Shown here: in pieces, positions 7,688 to 17,453 of the stretch | How the letters are laid out: the number at the start of each line of letters is the position of its first letter | Position numbering within the stretch: the first letter of the stretch is position 1 | Assembly (NCBI GenBank): GCA_946804195.1 | Contig: CAMPEU010000011.1 | Location: forward strand, 1 to 53,769 | Source of the DNA: an uncultured Candidatus Saccharibacteria bacterium | GTDB taxonomy: Bacteria > Patescibacteriota > Saccharimonadia > Saccharimonadales > Saccharimonadaceae | Direction: 5' to 3' | Length of the DNA stretch: 53,769 nt | Position numbers and translations under genes: made by a program | The notes under the pieces: model-generated | The model's input: the letters and a program-made list of their open reading frames with translations, nothing else | Database searches by the model: none | Told to the model about the DNA's origin: nothing

Positions 7688-8902
7688 TTATTTGACGAGA
7701 AGAAAGCTATTCTTGCCCTTTTTCAAAAGTGCGGGCTGATCGATAGTAACGTCCTCAGAAATCTTGCCGCCATTTATCGAAATAGCTCCACCCTCTATGA
7801 GTCGACGTGCTTCACCGCGACTAGCGGATAGCCCACTACTCTCGAGCAAATTAACAACAGTATCACCAGTTCCGGCCGTCGGAATCTCTTGTCCTAGTAG
7901 CTCCAGCTCCTGGGATGCCATTTCGCTCAGTAGCTTTTCACCGAAGAGCACACTCGTAATATCCTCTACCTGTTTTGTCTTTTGGGCACCGTGCACAATT
8001 GTTGTTACGAGTTTTGCCAATTCCTTTTGTGGATGTCGAGCGCCTGGGTCGCTCCGGTGCATACTCATTAATGCCCCTAGCTCTTGTTTCTTTTGTAAAG
8101 TAAATATCTTTAGGTATTCTTCAACGCTGTCATCGTCAACATTCAACCAGAACTGGTAGAACTTGTAGACACTCGTCTTGTTCGAATCCAGCCATATTGC
8201 GCCGTCTTCGGATTTACCAAATTTAACGCCTGTCGTTTTGTTCACAATCAATGGCGCGCTCAAGACATGCGCTTCTTTGCCCTCTATTCTACGAATTAAA
8301 TCGACGCCTGCGATAGAATTACCCCACTGATCACCACCACAGATCTGCAGAGTCACATTATGCTCGCGCAATAAATGCACAAAATCATAACCCTGAATCA
8401 ACGAATAGCTAAATTCTGCGTAACTAATACCACTTCCGCCTTCGCCCAAACGAGTCTGCACGAAGTCACGACCTAGCATATTACTCAAAGCTACATGTTT
8501 ACCGATGTTGCGCAAAAAATCTAAGTAATTCATATTTTTGAACCAGTCATAGTTATCGACAATTTCAAATGGTTTCCCATCAAAAATACGACGATATTGT
8601 TCAACGATCGCTTTTTTATTAGTCTCTATCTCATCCAAAGCCTTGAGATTGCGTTCATCTTTCTTGCCATCCGGATCGCCAATCATGCCCGTCGCGCCAC
8701 CCACTAGTAAAAATGCCTTGTGGCCATTATCTATCAAATGGCGGGCTAGCATACATGCTACAAGGTTGCCGATTGTCATACTATCGGCCGACGGATCAAC
8801 GCCAATATAGAACGATAGTGACTCGTCATCAAGTGCTTTGACATCATCAAATGTCGTCTGGTTAATGAACCCTCGCCAGGTCAATTCATCAGATAAACTC
8901 AT
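7688..8902 (-). CDS. tyrS: Tyrosyl-tRNA synthetase
   Basis: 404 residues, a class Ic synthetase of the bacterial TyrRS type. The ATP-binding signature at 43-46 reads TIGN instead of HIGH, in the context DPSADSMTIGNL. The KMSKS loop is KFGKSEDG. The tyrosine site segment ICGGDQWGNS is conserved. The C terminus is an S4 RNA-binding domain (SRGEARRLIEGGAISING). It charges tRNA-Tyr in the cytoplasm. The ATG at 8902 lies 6 bases after an extended -10 box, so translation probably starts on a leaderless mRNA. Confidence 0.96.
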   Translation of the reverse strand: MSLSDELTWRGFINQTTFDDVKALDDESLSFYIGVDPSADSMTIGNLVACMLARHLIDNGHKAFLLVGGATGMIGDPDGKKDERNLKALDEIETNKKAIVEQYRRIFDGKPFEIVDNYDWFKNMNYLDFLRNIGKHVALSNMLGRDFVQTRLGEGGSGISYAEFSYSLIQGYDFVHLLREHNVTLQICGGDQWGNSIAGVDLIRRIEGKEAHVLSAPLIVNKTTGVKFGKSEDGAIWLDSNKTSVYKFYQFWLNVDDDSVEEYLKIFTLQKKQELGALMSMHRSDPGARHPQKELAKLVTTIVHGAQKTKQVEDITSVLFGEKLLSEMASQELELLGQEIPTAGTGDTVVNLLESSGLSASRGEARRLIEGGAISINGGKISEDVTIDQPALLKKGKNSFLLVK

Positions 8903-8908
8903 GGTCTT

Positions 8909-8917
8909 ATTGTAACA
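8909..8917 (-). promoter_or_regulatory. Extended -10 promoter, leaderless start of tyrS
   Basis: TG-T-TACAAT on the minus strand, then AAGACC and ATG at 8902 (6-base gap), no Shine-Dalgarno sequence. Confidence 0.55.
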
Positions 8918-8946
8918 GAAAATTCTTATTGCCTATGAGCATTTGG

Positions 8947-8955
8947 TGCTATAAT
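8947..8955 (+). promoter_or_regulatory. Extended -10 promoter of the class A PBP gene
   Basis: TG-C-TATAAT with a leader of about 27 bases. The GAGGGATAG ribosome binding site precedes the GTG start at 8989. No good -35 at the right spacing was seen. Confidence 0.6.
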
Positions 8956-8988
8956 AAAACCTAATAATGCTTATGAGGGATAGAGACG

Positions 8989-11670
8989 GTGTCTAAACGA
9001 CGACGCGCGGGAAAAATTAGTGTGTACAGTAACCTCGCACGTGCTCGGCGTGTTAAAAAAGATGCGACGAAACGGCTCAAGGCTGAATACTTGGCGACTC
9101 TACCAAAACATCCCGTCAAACGATTGGCGGCTCGCCTTCATCCTAAACGAGTAGCGGGATACTGGTTCAGCAAAAAGGGTGCTCTAGTAATTCTAAAAAT
9201 TGCAGGCGTTATTGCGCTCTTGATTATATTAATGATTGGCGCACTTTTTGCTTATTTCAGAAAAGACCTTGATGCTATTCGCCCCGAAGAACTCACGAAG
9301 CGCGTCCACACTACTGTTACACGATACTACGATAAGCGCGGTCCAGAGGGCGGACAAAAAGCATTGCTCTGGGAAGATAAAGGTGACGGAGACTACAAAT
9401 TAGTAGTCGACGGAGATCAGATCAGTCAATACATGAAGCAAGCAACTGTTGCAATCGAAGATAGAGATTTTTATAGCCATGCCGGCATTAGCGTCCCCGG
9501 TATCATGCGTGCCGTAATAAATAACTATGGCGGTGGCGAAACTCAGGGCGGCTCAACCCTCACCCAACAGCTCGTAAAACAAGTGTTTTTTGCTGATGAG
9601 TCGCAACAGCGTGGTCTTGCAGGTATACCGCGCAAAATAAAAGAAATCATTCTGTCTATCGAAGTCGAACGAATGTACAACAAAGAGCAAATTCTCAACC
9701 TCTATCTCAATGAGTCACCGTATGGGGGTAGACGTAACGGCGTGCAGTCTGCAGCAAAAACATACTTTGGTGTAGACGCAAAGGATCTCAATCTTTCTCA
9801 ATCCGCACTTCTTGCGGCAATTCCCAACCAGCCAGGCCTTTACGATCCGTATAACCTTGCTGGTCGCGAACTACTCGTAGCAAGACAACACAAAGTACTC
9901 GACGTCATGGTAGAACTCAAATACATCAAAAAAGATGAAGCTGAAAAAGCAAAAAAAGTCGCCATCCTTGATACCGTGTTGCCACAAGGGTCTCAATTTG
10001 AAGACATTCAAGCACCCCACTTTGTTCAGATGGTGAGGGCACAACTTGAAGCAGAACTCGGCAAGGCCACCGTAGGACGCGGAGGTCTCACCGTTACCAC
10101 TTCACTAGATCTCGGCATCCAAAAGCAGCTAGAAGCATCCTTTAAAACGATGTTCAATGAAGTTAACCCACGCTATGGACAAAAGGTTCCTGATTATGCG
10201 GGCTTCCGAAACGCCGCAGCAATGGTCCAAGACACCAAGTCTGGACAAATCGTAGCAATGATGGGTAGTCGAGGTTATAACTATCCAAACTTCGGACAAG
10301 ACAATGCCGTCACTGCATTTATTCAACCCGGATCGACAATCAAGCCTCTTGTCTATGCAAAGTTATTCTCGAAGAGCGATAATCCACTCCTGAACGTATA
10401 CGGTAGCGGAACAGTCCTCGCTGACAACAAAACAACTTTTGACGGTAATTACACGCCCAACAATGCCGATCATCGTTTCTTGGGTAATTTGTCCATTCGC
10501 AGTAGCTTGTCTCTCTCTAGGAATATCCCTGCGATTAAAGCGATGTCAATTACTGGCGTGAAGTCTAGCCTAGAATTTATGCGAGATGCTGGGGACGAAT
10601 TTTACTGCACCCAAGGACCAGACGCACAAGTTGGATTGGCGGCCGCAATTGGCGGATGTGGTACTCGCATGATTGATCATGTTAATGCATTTTCTACACT
10701 CGCACGAAGTGGATCATATAAACCGTATTCATCCATTCTAGAAGTTAAAAATAACGATGGTGAAGTGCTAAAAAAATGGGAAGATCCTGAAGAAAAAAGA
10801 GTTATTAACAAAGAGGTCGCCTACATACTCGCCGACATCCTCAGTGATGATAATGCACGAGCTGGCTTGTATGGACGAAACTTCCCAGGCCTGGTTGTTG
10901 ACGGTGGACGCGTAAAAACCGCCAGCAAAACCGGTACATCCGATGTTGAAGGCAAATCTAAGGACATATGGATGATGAGTTACAGCCCCGCACTCACAAT
11001 GGGCGTATGGCTCGGCAACCCAGACACAAGCCCTCTCCGAAATGGTAACTCATCACTGCCCGGACCGATCATTGATCGTGTCATGACCTACGCTCACCAG
11101 ACTGTTTACAAGAAGGAAAACAAATGGAAAGAGGGTGACTGGTATGCGCGTCCGGCTGGAATCCAGACAATTCGTGGCGAACTTTACCCGTCATGGTATG
11201 ACCAAAAGAATGCCCAAAAATCCACAAAACTAGCCTTTGATAAGGTTTCGAAAAAGAAGGCAACCAACTGTACGCCATCGGGTGCACGTATCGAGTTATC
11301 AGTCCTCAAGTCAATCGATCCGAAGACAAAGAAACCAACCTACCTAGCACCGAGTGGATATAATGCCGACAAGGACGATGATGCACATAAATGTGGCGAC
11401 ACTCTACCTAGTTCATCGATTGATATCGTCAACGACATTGACAATACCTACACAATCACAGTTTCCGTCAGTAAGGGTAAGGGCAAGCTGACCAAGCTAA
11501 CAATCAAAGTTGGCGGCAAGACAATCAACTCACAGTCACTGAGTGGCTCGGGAAGCTATGCTATTTCGTATACCGCAAAGGACAGTGATCCATTTACCGT
11601 ACAAGCTATCGTGGATGATGACCTGTACTACTCATCCACGTCCTCAGAAAATTCGCCGCCTCAACCCTAG
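8989..11670 (+). CDS. Class A penicillin-binding protein (glycosyltransferase GT51 plus transpeptidase)
   Basis: 893 residues with a GTG start supported by GAGGG nearby. A basic cytoplasmic tail (1-62) precedes one membrane anchor (about 64-90). The GT51 domain has catalytic EDRDFYSHAG (E157) and GGSTLTQQLVKQ (187-198). The transpeptidase domain has SxxK at 449-452 (STIK), SxN at 510-512 (SRN) and KTGT at 647-650, so all catalytic motifs are intact. A C-terminal Ser/Thr-rich beta-type extension of about 150 residues follows. It polymerises and cross-links peptidoglycan. Its stop is one base from the stop of the convergent PIN-TRAM gene. Confidence 0.95.
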   Translation: MSKRRRAGKISVYSNLARARRVKKDATKRLKAEYLATLPKHPVKRLAARLHPKRVAGYWFSKKGALVILKIAGVIALLIILMIGALFAYFRKDLDAIRPEELTKRVHTTVTRYYDKRGPEGGQKALLWEDKGDGDYKLVVDGDQISQYMKQATVAIEDRDFYSHAGISVPGIMRAVINNYGGGETQGGSTLTQQLVKQVFFADESQQRGLAGIPRKIKEIILSIEVERMYNKEQILNLYLNESPYGGRRNGVQSAAKTYFGVDAKDLNLSQSALLAAIPNQPGLYDPYNLAGRELLVARQHKVLDVMVELKYIKKDEAEKAKKVAILDTVLPQGSQFEDIQAPHFVQMVRAQLEAELGKATVGRGGLTVTTSLDLGIQKQLEASFKTMFNEVNPRYGQKVPDYAGFRNAAAMVQDTKSGQIVAMMGSRGYNYPNFGQDNAVTAFIQPGSTIKPLVYAKLFSKSDNPLLNVYGSGTVLADNKTTFDGNYTPNNADHRFLGNLSIRSSLSLSRNIPAIKAMSITGVKSSLEFMRDAGDEFYCTQGPDAQVGLAAAIGGCGTRMIDHVNAFSTLARSGSYKPYSSILEVKNNDGEVLKKWEDPEEKRVINKEVAYILADILSDDNARAGLYGRNFPGLVVDGGRVKTASKTGTSDVEGKSKDIWMMSYSPALTMGVWLGNPDTSPLRNGNSSLPGPIIDRVMTYAHQTVYKKENKWKEGDWYARPAGIQTIRGELYPSWYDQKNAQKSTKLAFDKVSKKKATNCTPSGARIELSVLKSIDPKTKKPTYLAPSGYNADKDDDAHKCGDTLPSSSIDIVNDIDNTYTITVSVSKGKGKLTKLTIKVGGKTINSQSLSGSGSYAISYTAKDSDPFTVQAIVDDDLYYSSTSSENSPPQP

Positions 11671-11671
11671 G

Positions 11672-12502
11672 CTATTCGTTAGCAAGTTTGACAAGCTCGT
11701 CTTCGTGATTCGGGCGTCGATGATTGCTGGGATTGTGCTTTGCTACAGGTCGACGGTTGTTTCCCTGCTTTACGCTTTTTTGCTTCGGCTTTGTCGAAGG
11801 CTGAGAACCTTGCTCGACCTTTTTGGCGAACATCATCTTACCAGCAGATGTCTGAAGACTACGAATAAACTCAACTTCTACCTTTTGGCCAATATGCTTT
11901 GACGCCTGCTCGACGACCACCATCGTACCGTCCTCGAGATAACCAACACCCTGATGACTGTCTTGTCCCTTTTGCACCAGTTCTAGGATAATCTTTTCAC
12001 CTGGTAGGTATGCCATACGAAGGTTTTTTGCGAGCTCGTTGACGTTACACACTCGTATACCTTCTACTGCGGCAACTTTATTTAGATTGTAATCAATCGT
12101 ACAAACCGATCCACCGTATTTCTTTGCAAGCTTTAATAGGCGTTCATCAACACCCTCCTCCGCCTTACTCCCGTCCTGAAATAACTCGACATCAATACCT
12201 TCGATACTCTGCAACTCTCTGGCAATATCGAGTCCGTGACGTGCCTTTGCACGCTTGTCTGAATCGGCATTATCAGCCATAAACTGTAATTCTCCGATAA
12301 CACTGCGCGGGATCGCCATTGTTCCATTAATAAAGCCTGATTCTGCGATGGATATAATCCGTCCATCAATCAACACCGATGTGTCGACGAATATATAATT
12401 CTTTTTGCCCTGTACGCTTCGTGGTAGCTTTGCGACGAGATACGTCACTTCAGCTAATAACACTAGCAGTACAGCAACAATTATAAGTTGTTCTGTTTCC
12501 AT
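11672..12502 (-). CDS. PIN-TRAM membrane-anchored protein (YacL-like)
   Basis: 276 residues: an N-terminal membrane segment (about 5-24), a PIN nuclease domain beginning FVDTSVLIDGRI (first catalytic Asp) with CTIDYNLNK as the late acidic motif, and then a TRAM domain (PGEKIILELV to VEVEFIRSLQT). A basic low-complexity tail rich in Lys, Asn and Arg ends it. YacL-type proteins are putative membrane-bound RNases. Four-TM YacL is typical of Firmicutes; here only one TM is visible. A purine-rich AAGGA site precedes the ATG. It is 15 bases downstream of radA. Confidence 0.85.
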   Translation of the reverse strand: METEQLIIVAVLLVLLAEVTYLVAKLPRSVQGKKNYIFVDTSVLIDGRIISIAESGFINGTMAIPRSVIGELQFMADNADSDKRAKARHGLDIARELQSIEGIDVELFQDGSKAEEGVDERLLKLAKKYGGSVCTIDYNLNKVAAVEGIRVCNVNELAKNLRMAYLPGEKIILELVQKGQDSHQGVGYLEDGTMVVVEQASKHIGQKVEVEFIRSLQTSAGKMMFAKKVEQGSQPSTKPKQKSVKQGNNRRPVAKHNPSNHRRPNHEDELVKLANE

Positions 12503-12517
12503 ATTTTTCCTTTTCTA

Positions 12518-13864
12518 TTATTTTTGTAAGTAATCGATAAGTGCTTGACGCAAATCTTTTACACCAGTTACGAAGGCCTGTTTTTTGCCCGTTACAGGTG
12601 CAATTGCTCGAGTAAAACCTAGCTTCTTTGCCTCATCGATACGTTTCTGTACGTTACTAGCAGATCTCACCTCACCACCGAGGCCCACTTCTCCGAAAAC
12701 AACAACACCGTCATCCAGTCGTCGTCCAGCAGCAGCACTAGCGATTGCCATACATACGGCTAAATCAGCCGCGGGATCCACAAGCTTCAGCCCGCCAACC
12801 ACATTGATATAAATATCTTTATCGGATAAATTCAGTTTTGTTCGTCGCTCGAGTACGGCGATGAGCAAGTTGAGACGGTTGAGATCAAAACCACTGGCTG
12901 TACGTTTAGGATACCCGAAGTTGGTAGAATTGACAAGTGCCTGAATTTCTACTAAAAGAGGTCTTGTGCCTTCAAGCGTTGCCAAAACCACCGAGCCATC
13001 CGCATCTTGTCGCTCCGCCAATAACACAGCGGAAGGATTCTCCACAACCGATAGACCCTTATCGTCCATCTCGAAAATTGCAGCCTCATTGGTTGATCCA
13101 TAACGATTTTTGATTGCTCGAACTACCTTGAATCCACCATATCGATCCCCTTCAAACTGCAATACTACGTCAACCAAATGCTCCAATACCTTTGGTCCAG
13201 CAATCGAACCTTCTTTTGTGACATGGCCAACGAGGATCACCGCAGTACCCGATGCCTTTGCGGCTTGTATAATGACATTACTGCTATTTGTAATCTGACT
13301 CACGCTACCAGGCGCAGATGTTATCTCGCCGAGCGTCAGAGTTTGTACTGAATCAACAACAACGAGCTTGTATTGGTTTGAGCGAATAGTGGCCGCAATG
13401 TCATCCGCACTTGTACTCGCGACAAAGCTTAATTGCTCACCGTCACCGCCAAGACGCATTGCACGCTGTTTGACCTGGCCTGCGGACTCTTCACCGCTCA
13501 CATACAATATAGGCACCTCGGAGGCTATGTGCGTCGCCACTTGTAGCAACAAGGTGCTCTTGCCGATGCCTGGCTGGCCAGCGAGCAGTACGACGCCCCC
13601 CAGCAAGACTCCGCCGCCCAAGACTTTATCAAGGTCCTTAATACCTGTCGTTAGTCGTGCTGATGCATCGCTTGATTCGATTGAGTGCATTGTTTGAGGC
13701 GCCAATACACTCCCACTACTTCGCGCAACTGCAGACTTACCTGAAATAACTTGCGCCTGTTCAACAAGGCTATTCCATTCGCCACAATTATCGCATTTCC
13801 CCGTCCATTTCGGGTACGTGGCGCCACATTGCTGACATGCAAAAAGAGATTTAGATTTTCCCAT
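12518..13864 (-). CDS. radA: DNA repair protein RadA
   Basis: 448 residues. The N-terminal C4 zinc finger has C10, C13, C24 and C27. The RecA-like ATPase domain has Walker A GQPGIGKST (96-104) and the RadA-specific KNRFG motif as KNRYG. The C-terminal Lon-protease-like domain is complete but not proteolytic in this family. RadA promotes branch migration in homologous recombination and natural transformation. Its start follows the peptidase-like gene by 11 bases; TATAAT plus AAGG lies 10 bases before the ATG, so it may also have its own promoter. Confidence 0.96.
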   Translation of the reverse strand: MGKSKSLFACQQCGATYPKWTGKCDNCGEWNSLVEQAQVISGKSAVARSSGSVLAPQTMHSIESSDASARLTTGIKDLDKVLGGGVLLGGVVLLAGQPGIGKSTLLLQVATHIASEVPILYVSGEESAGQVKQRAMRLGGDGEQLSFVASTSADDIAATIRSNQYKLVVVDSVQTLTLGEITSAPGSVSQITNSSNVIIQAAKASGTAVILVGHVTKEGSIAGPKVLEHLVDVVLQFEGDRYGGFKVVRAIKNRYGSTNEAAIFEMDDKGLSVVENPSAVLLAERQDADGSVVLATLEGTRPLLVEIQALVNSTNFGYPKRTASGFDLNRLNLLIAVLERRTKLNLSDKDIYINVVGGLKLVDPAADLAVCMAIASAAAGRRLDDGVVVFGEVGLGGEVRSASNVQKRIDEAKKLGFTRAIAPVTGKKQAFVTGVKDLRQALIDYLQK

Positions 13865-13875
13865 ACTAAGCCTTA

Positions 13876-14883
13876 TTATACACTTGGTGCCGGTGCGAGC
13901 GAACTGTCTATACTTTGATACAGCTTATTCGATTCAGTAATAATATCGTTATGCTGTTTTATTAAATCGTTATATTGTTTCACAAGTAAATTGATTGAAG
14001 CTTGTTGTTGCTTAATTTGATCGGCGCGAGCAACCAAGGACGCACGTTCCGAATCGAATTGCGACTGTGAAGTAAACGTTCCGCTCTCTGCTTGTGAATT
14101 AAAGACCACAATATCACGATCCAATGACTTTATATCGCTCGCATATTTTTCCTTTGCCTTGTCGATTTTGCCCGATAAAGCATCAATCTGAGCTTTCATT
14201 TCACCTGCTTGGGTCTCTAATTTTTTGAATTCACTCTTATATTCCTTATATAGCCCCGTGATATGTTTACGATCGAAATATTTAGCATAATAGTTCTCTA
14301 ATTCACTACTTACAGAGCTCACTTCTGTGCCAATAATCGAATGGAGCTCATTGTATCGTTCACCAGGTTCGGTACGTGCATAGAATGCCATTCGCTCGGC
14401 AAAATCCTTATCCTTTTCTAGTTTTTTTGCTTCTGCGTCCAATAGGACCTGAAGCTTGGCGCGATCATCGACTGAAATTCTTTGATAGATAACGTGAAGC
14501 ATTTCGTGAACCGCAGTGACCTCACGAATACCATCTAGCCTCTTGTCTGTAACTGCAAATATATATATTTTGTTTGCGGTATAACAACCCAGAATTGCGG
14601 TATTTTCTTCCTTGCGGTCACACTTTACGTTAAATGCCCTCGTTCCATCAATAGCAGGCTGAGCTGAATAAAAAGCAAACTTACCATCCTCAGTCAGCCG
14701 CGAGTTTTTGGTAATCGAAGCAACTTCTACTGACGGGTCATACGTTTGATAGTTGTATAGATCTACGAAATATTGAAAATTCGACCAAAAATATAAACCC
14801 AACCCAAGAATAGCAACACTAAACAACAAGCTCCATGTGTGTCGTTTTTTACGCTGGTTGTTCTGTGTTGATTGTGATTGCAA
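13876..14883 (-). CDS. Membrane-anchored HEXXH (HEMLH) metallopeptidase-like protein with coiled coil
   Basis: 335 residues. One N-terminal membrane segment (about 15-33) is followed by an extracytoplasmic region with a zinc-peptidase motif VHEMLHVIYQ (H126, E127, H130). A downstream ELHSIIGTE segment could supply a third ligand. The C-terminal 120 residues (from about 205) are predicted long coiled coil rich in Lys, Glu, Gln and Asp. The start codon overlaps the end of clpC by 35 bases on the same strand, so they are probably co-expressed. It is not assigned to a known family; the peptidase role is inferred from HEXXH only. Confidence 0.7.
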   Translation of the reverse strand: MQSQSTQNNQRKKRHTWSLLFSVAILGLGLYFWSNFQYFVDLYNYQTYDPSVEVASITKNSRLTEDGKFAFYSAQPAIDGTRAFNVKCDRKEENTAILGCYTANKIYIFAVTDKRLDGIREVTAVHEMLHVIYQRISVDDRAKLQVLLDAEAKKLEKDKDFAERMAFYARTEPGERYNELHSIIGTEVSSVSSELENYYAKYFDRKHITGLYKEYKSEFKKLETQAGEMKAQIDALSGKIDKAKEKYASDIKSLDRDIVVFNSQAESGTFTSQSQFDSERASLVARADQIKQQQASINLLVKQYNDLIKQHNDIITESNKLYQSIDSSLAPAPSV

Positions 14884-17338
14884 GGTCGCCCCCTCTTGCT
14901 GTAACAGTTAACAAACTGCCTCGTTCATATTCTTCATCTAGTATACCCTCGGCAAGACGATGCTCCAACTCATTTTGTATCGCGCGTCGCAATGGACGTG
15001 CACCAAATTTTTCATCATAGCCCTTCTTGATGATATAGCGCTTTGCCGTGGGCTTAATAACAAGCCGCAAGCCTTTTTGGACCAATCTTTCTTGTAGTTC
15101 ATCGATGAGATTGTCAAAAATTTTGCCGACTTCTTTTGGTGTCAACGCGCGGAATACAACTATATCATCAAACCTATTGATTAGCTCCGGACGCATGTGC
15201 TTATCAAGCGCATCTCGGGCCGCTCCTGCATTCTCTTGGTGCAATTCGTCGAGTTTTTTCTCATCCTTTGCGGATGTAGCATGAAAACCGAGCGACGATT
15301 CTTGCATCATCTTTTCGGCGCCAAGATTACTGGTTAGTATGATAATTGTATTAGAAAAATCCACCTCGTGACCTTTGGAATCCGTCAGCTTACCGTCCTC
15401 TAGTAGTTGCAATAACATATTGAACACGTCTGAATGCGCTTTTTCAATCTCGTCGAACAGGACGACGCTATAGGGTTGGCGACGAATTTTATCCGTTAGC
15501 TTTCCGCCATCTTCATAACCGACGTAGCCCGCCGGCGCGCCAACTAAGCGACTCGTGTTATGCTTTTCGCCAAATTCACTCATGTCTATCTTTATCAAAG
15601 CATCATCACTACCAAACACTTCACGAGCAAGCACACGTGCTAACTCTGTTTTGCCGACACCCGTTGGACCCATAAATACAAACGAGCCGATTGGACGCTT
15701 GCGACTTGCAACACCGCTACGCCCACGTCGTATCGCTTTTGCAACCGTTTCAACTGCCTCATCCTGACCAATAACGAATTTACCAAGGTGCTTTTCTAGC
15801 TTACGTAATAACTTCACTTCTGACTTCTTTAGTCGCTCGGCCGGAATACCCGTAATCGTTGCAACTGCACGGGCTAAGTCGTCATCCTTCAGAATAACTG
15901 GCGATTTTTCCTTGTCTGTTTGCTTTAAATCAGTTAATTTTTCACTCAATTGACTGATGCGAGTTTTGTAAAGTGCGGCTCTTTCATAATCTTCGGATAC
16001 AACCGCCTCGTCCATCTTTTCATTGAGGTTTTTAAGTTGTTTTGTATAGTCACGGACCTTACTGGGCCTGTGGCTATGCTTGACCCGTACGAGTGCGGCC
16101 GCCTCATCAATAACATCAATTGCCTTGTCTGGCATGAATCGTTCACTTACATATCTATCCGCCATGTAGACGGCACTCTCTATAACTTCATCGTCAATTG
16201 TTACTGAATGATGCTTCTCGTAGTACGGCTTAAGTCCTTTTAGGATGGCGATCGTGTCTTTTATTGATGGTTCCTTGACGAGAATTGACTGAAATCGCCG
16301 TTCTAGTGCGCTGTCCTTCTCGATGTGCTTTCTGTATTCCTCGAGTGTGGTTGCTCCAATCATATGCAATTCACCACGTGCAAGCGCAGGTTTTAGCATA
16401 TTTGCCGCATCGAGAGCACCTTCGGCTGCGCCTGCGCCAGAAATCAAATGTAGTTCGTCAACAAACAAAATGACATTTTTTTGCTTTTTTAGCTCATCTA
16501 TCACCTTTTTCAATCGTTCCTCAAATTCGCCACGGTATTTTGTACCAGCAATCATTGCCGCGATGTCCAGCTGGACAACTCTTCGATCCAGTAGATGATC
16601 CGGTACATCTTCCCGTGCGATACGTTGCGCTAATCCTTCTACGACCGCCGTTTTTCCGACACCTGGCTCACCAATGAGTACTGGATTGTTCTTTGTACGA
16701 CGACTCAATATAGTCACTAATCGCTCCTGTTGCTTGTCACGACCAATAACGGGATCAAGTTCGCCAGCCTTTGCCTTCGCCGTTAAATCAGTACCGTAAA
16801 CTTCTAAAACACCGCTTCTTTTTTTACGTGCGCTCTTGAGCGATGTCTCATCAAGAGATTGATGATAATCATTTGACTGTCGATCAAAAAACTCTTCTAA
16901 CTCGCTGGTCAAAACCGTTGTATCAATGTTCATGTCACGCAAAAGTACAGTTGCACGTGCATTTTTTTGATTAAGAATGCTGTACAAAATATGTTCAGTA
17001 CCCAAATAATCCTGATGAAACTCTTGTGCGATATCCCAGCTCATTTTTAATGTCAATTTGGCCGTCTCGGATAAACCCCTTGAACCAGTGCTGACAATAA
17101 GATTTCTTGGAGTAAGATTAAGTGCAAGCTCGGCGCGATCAAGCGTAATGCCCGAATCAGCTAATACCTTCGCCCCCACGGAAGACCCTTGTGCTAAAAC
17201 ACCGAGTAACAGATGCTCCGTTCCGATATACGCGCTGCCATAGCCACGCGCAATTGCATCAGCATGCTGCAAGCTCGTTCGAGCATTGTCTGTCAGATGT
17301 GTAACGAAGTCCTGGAACTCTTCTGGCATATTACTCAT
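14849..17338 (-). CDS. clpC: ATP-dependent Clp protease ATP-binding subunit ClpC
   Basis: About 829 residues. A double Clp-N repeat is followed by AAA domain 1 (Walker A GEPGVGKT), an M-domain with a UVR-like helix pair ([13 protein letters not shown]) and AAA domain 2 (Walker A GPTGVGKT, Walker [12 protein letters not shown]). It unfolds substrates for ClpP. I place the start at 17338 (ATG AGT AAT), because GGAGG lies 7 bases upstream; a TTG at 17365 would add nine residues encoded across that Shine-Dalgarno site. The gene is controlled by a promoter buried in a perfect CIRCE element. Confidence 0.95.
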   Translation of the reverse strand: MSNMPEEFQDFVTHLTDNARTSLQHADAIARGYGSAYIGTEHLLLGVLAQGSSVGAKVLADSGITLDRAELALNLTPRNLIVSTGSRGLSETAKLTLKMSWDIAQEFHQDYLGTEHILYSILNQKNARATVLLRDMNIDTTVLTSELEEFFDRQSNDYHQSLDETSLKSARKKRSGVLEVYGTDLTAKAKAGELDPVIGRDKQQERLVTILSRRTKNNPVLIGEPGVGKTAVVEGLAQRIAREDVPDHLLDRRVVQLDIAAMIAGTKYRGEFEERLKKVIDELKKQKNVILFVDELHLISGAGAAEGALDAANMLKPALARGELHMIGATTLEEYRKHIEKDSALERRFQSILVKEPSIKDTIAILKGLKPYYEKHHSVTIDDEVIESAVYMADRYVSERFMPDKAIDVIDEAAALVRVKHSHRPSKVRDYTKQLKNLNEKMDEAVVSEDYERAALYKTRISQLSEKLTDLKQTDKEKSPVILKDDDLARAVATITGIPAERLKKSEVKLLRKLEKHLGKFVIGQDEAVETVAKAIRRGRSGVASRKRPIGSFVFMGPTGVGKTELARVLAREVFGSDDALIKIDMSEFGEKHNTSRLVGAPAGYVGYEDGGKLTDKIRRQPYSVVLFDEIEKAHSDVFNMLLQLLEDGKLTDSKGHEVDFSNTIIILTSNLGAEKMMQESSLGFHATSAKDEKKLDELHQENAGAARDALDKHMRPELINRFDDIVVFRALTPKEVGKIFDNLIDELQERLVQKGLRLVIKPTAKRYIIKKGYDEKFGARPLRRAIQNELEHRLAEGILDEEYERGSLLTVTARGGDLAITINTEQPA

Positions 17339-17395
17339 TATCTGTCCTCCGGTGTCTTGGTGCAAGCTTTTTATCTACTTTGCTGCACTATATTT

Positions 17396-17424
17396 AGTAT
17401 AGATAGAATTAGCACTCACGTCAA
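17396..17424 (-). promoter_or_regulatory. Sigma70 promoter of clpC
   Basis: On the minus strand: TTGACG (17424-17419), exact 17-base spacer, TATACT (17401-17396). Predicted start near 17389, giving a leader of about 50 bases with a GGAGG site. Confidence 0.85.
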
Positions 17425-17439
17425 GCGAGTGCTAATTCT
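17405..17439. promoter_or_regulatory. CIRCE operator (HrcA binding site) overlapping the clpC promoter
   Basis: The canonical TTAGCACTC-N9-GAGTGCTAA is present exactly (17409-17435). The inverted repeat extends to 13-base arms (AGAATTAGCACTC and GAGTGCTAATTCT). It covers the spacer and -35 box of the clpC promoter, so HrcA binding would block transcription until heat shock. hrcA itself is not in the window. Confidence 0.95.
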
Positions 17440-17453
17440 ATAATTTACCAAGT

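Noticed and set aside
7764-8159. 131-codon open frame on the plus strand
   Set aside because: Antisense to the S4/KMSKS end of tyrS, with a Ser/Pro-rich composition typical of shadow frames.
11543-11902. 119-codon open frame across the PBP/PIN-TRAM junction
   Set aside because: It covers the ends of two well-supported genes and has no family resemblance.
17339-17365. TTG start that would extend clpC by nine residues
   Set aside because: The extension is translated from the Shine-Dalgarno region GGAGG; the ATG at 17338 is at the right spacing.
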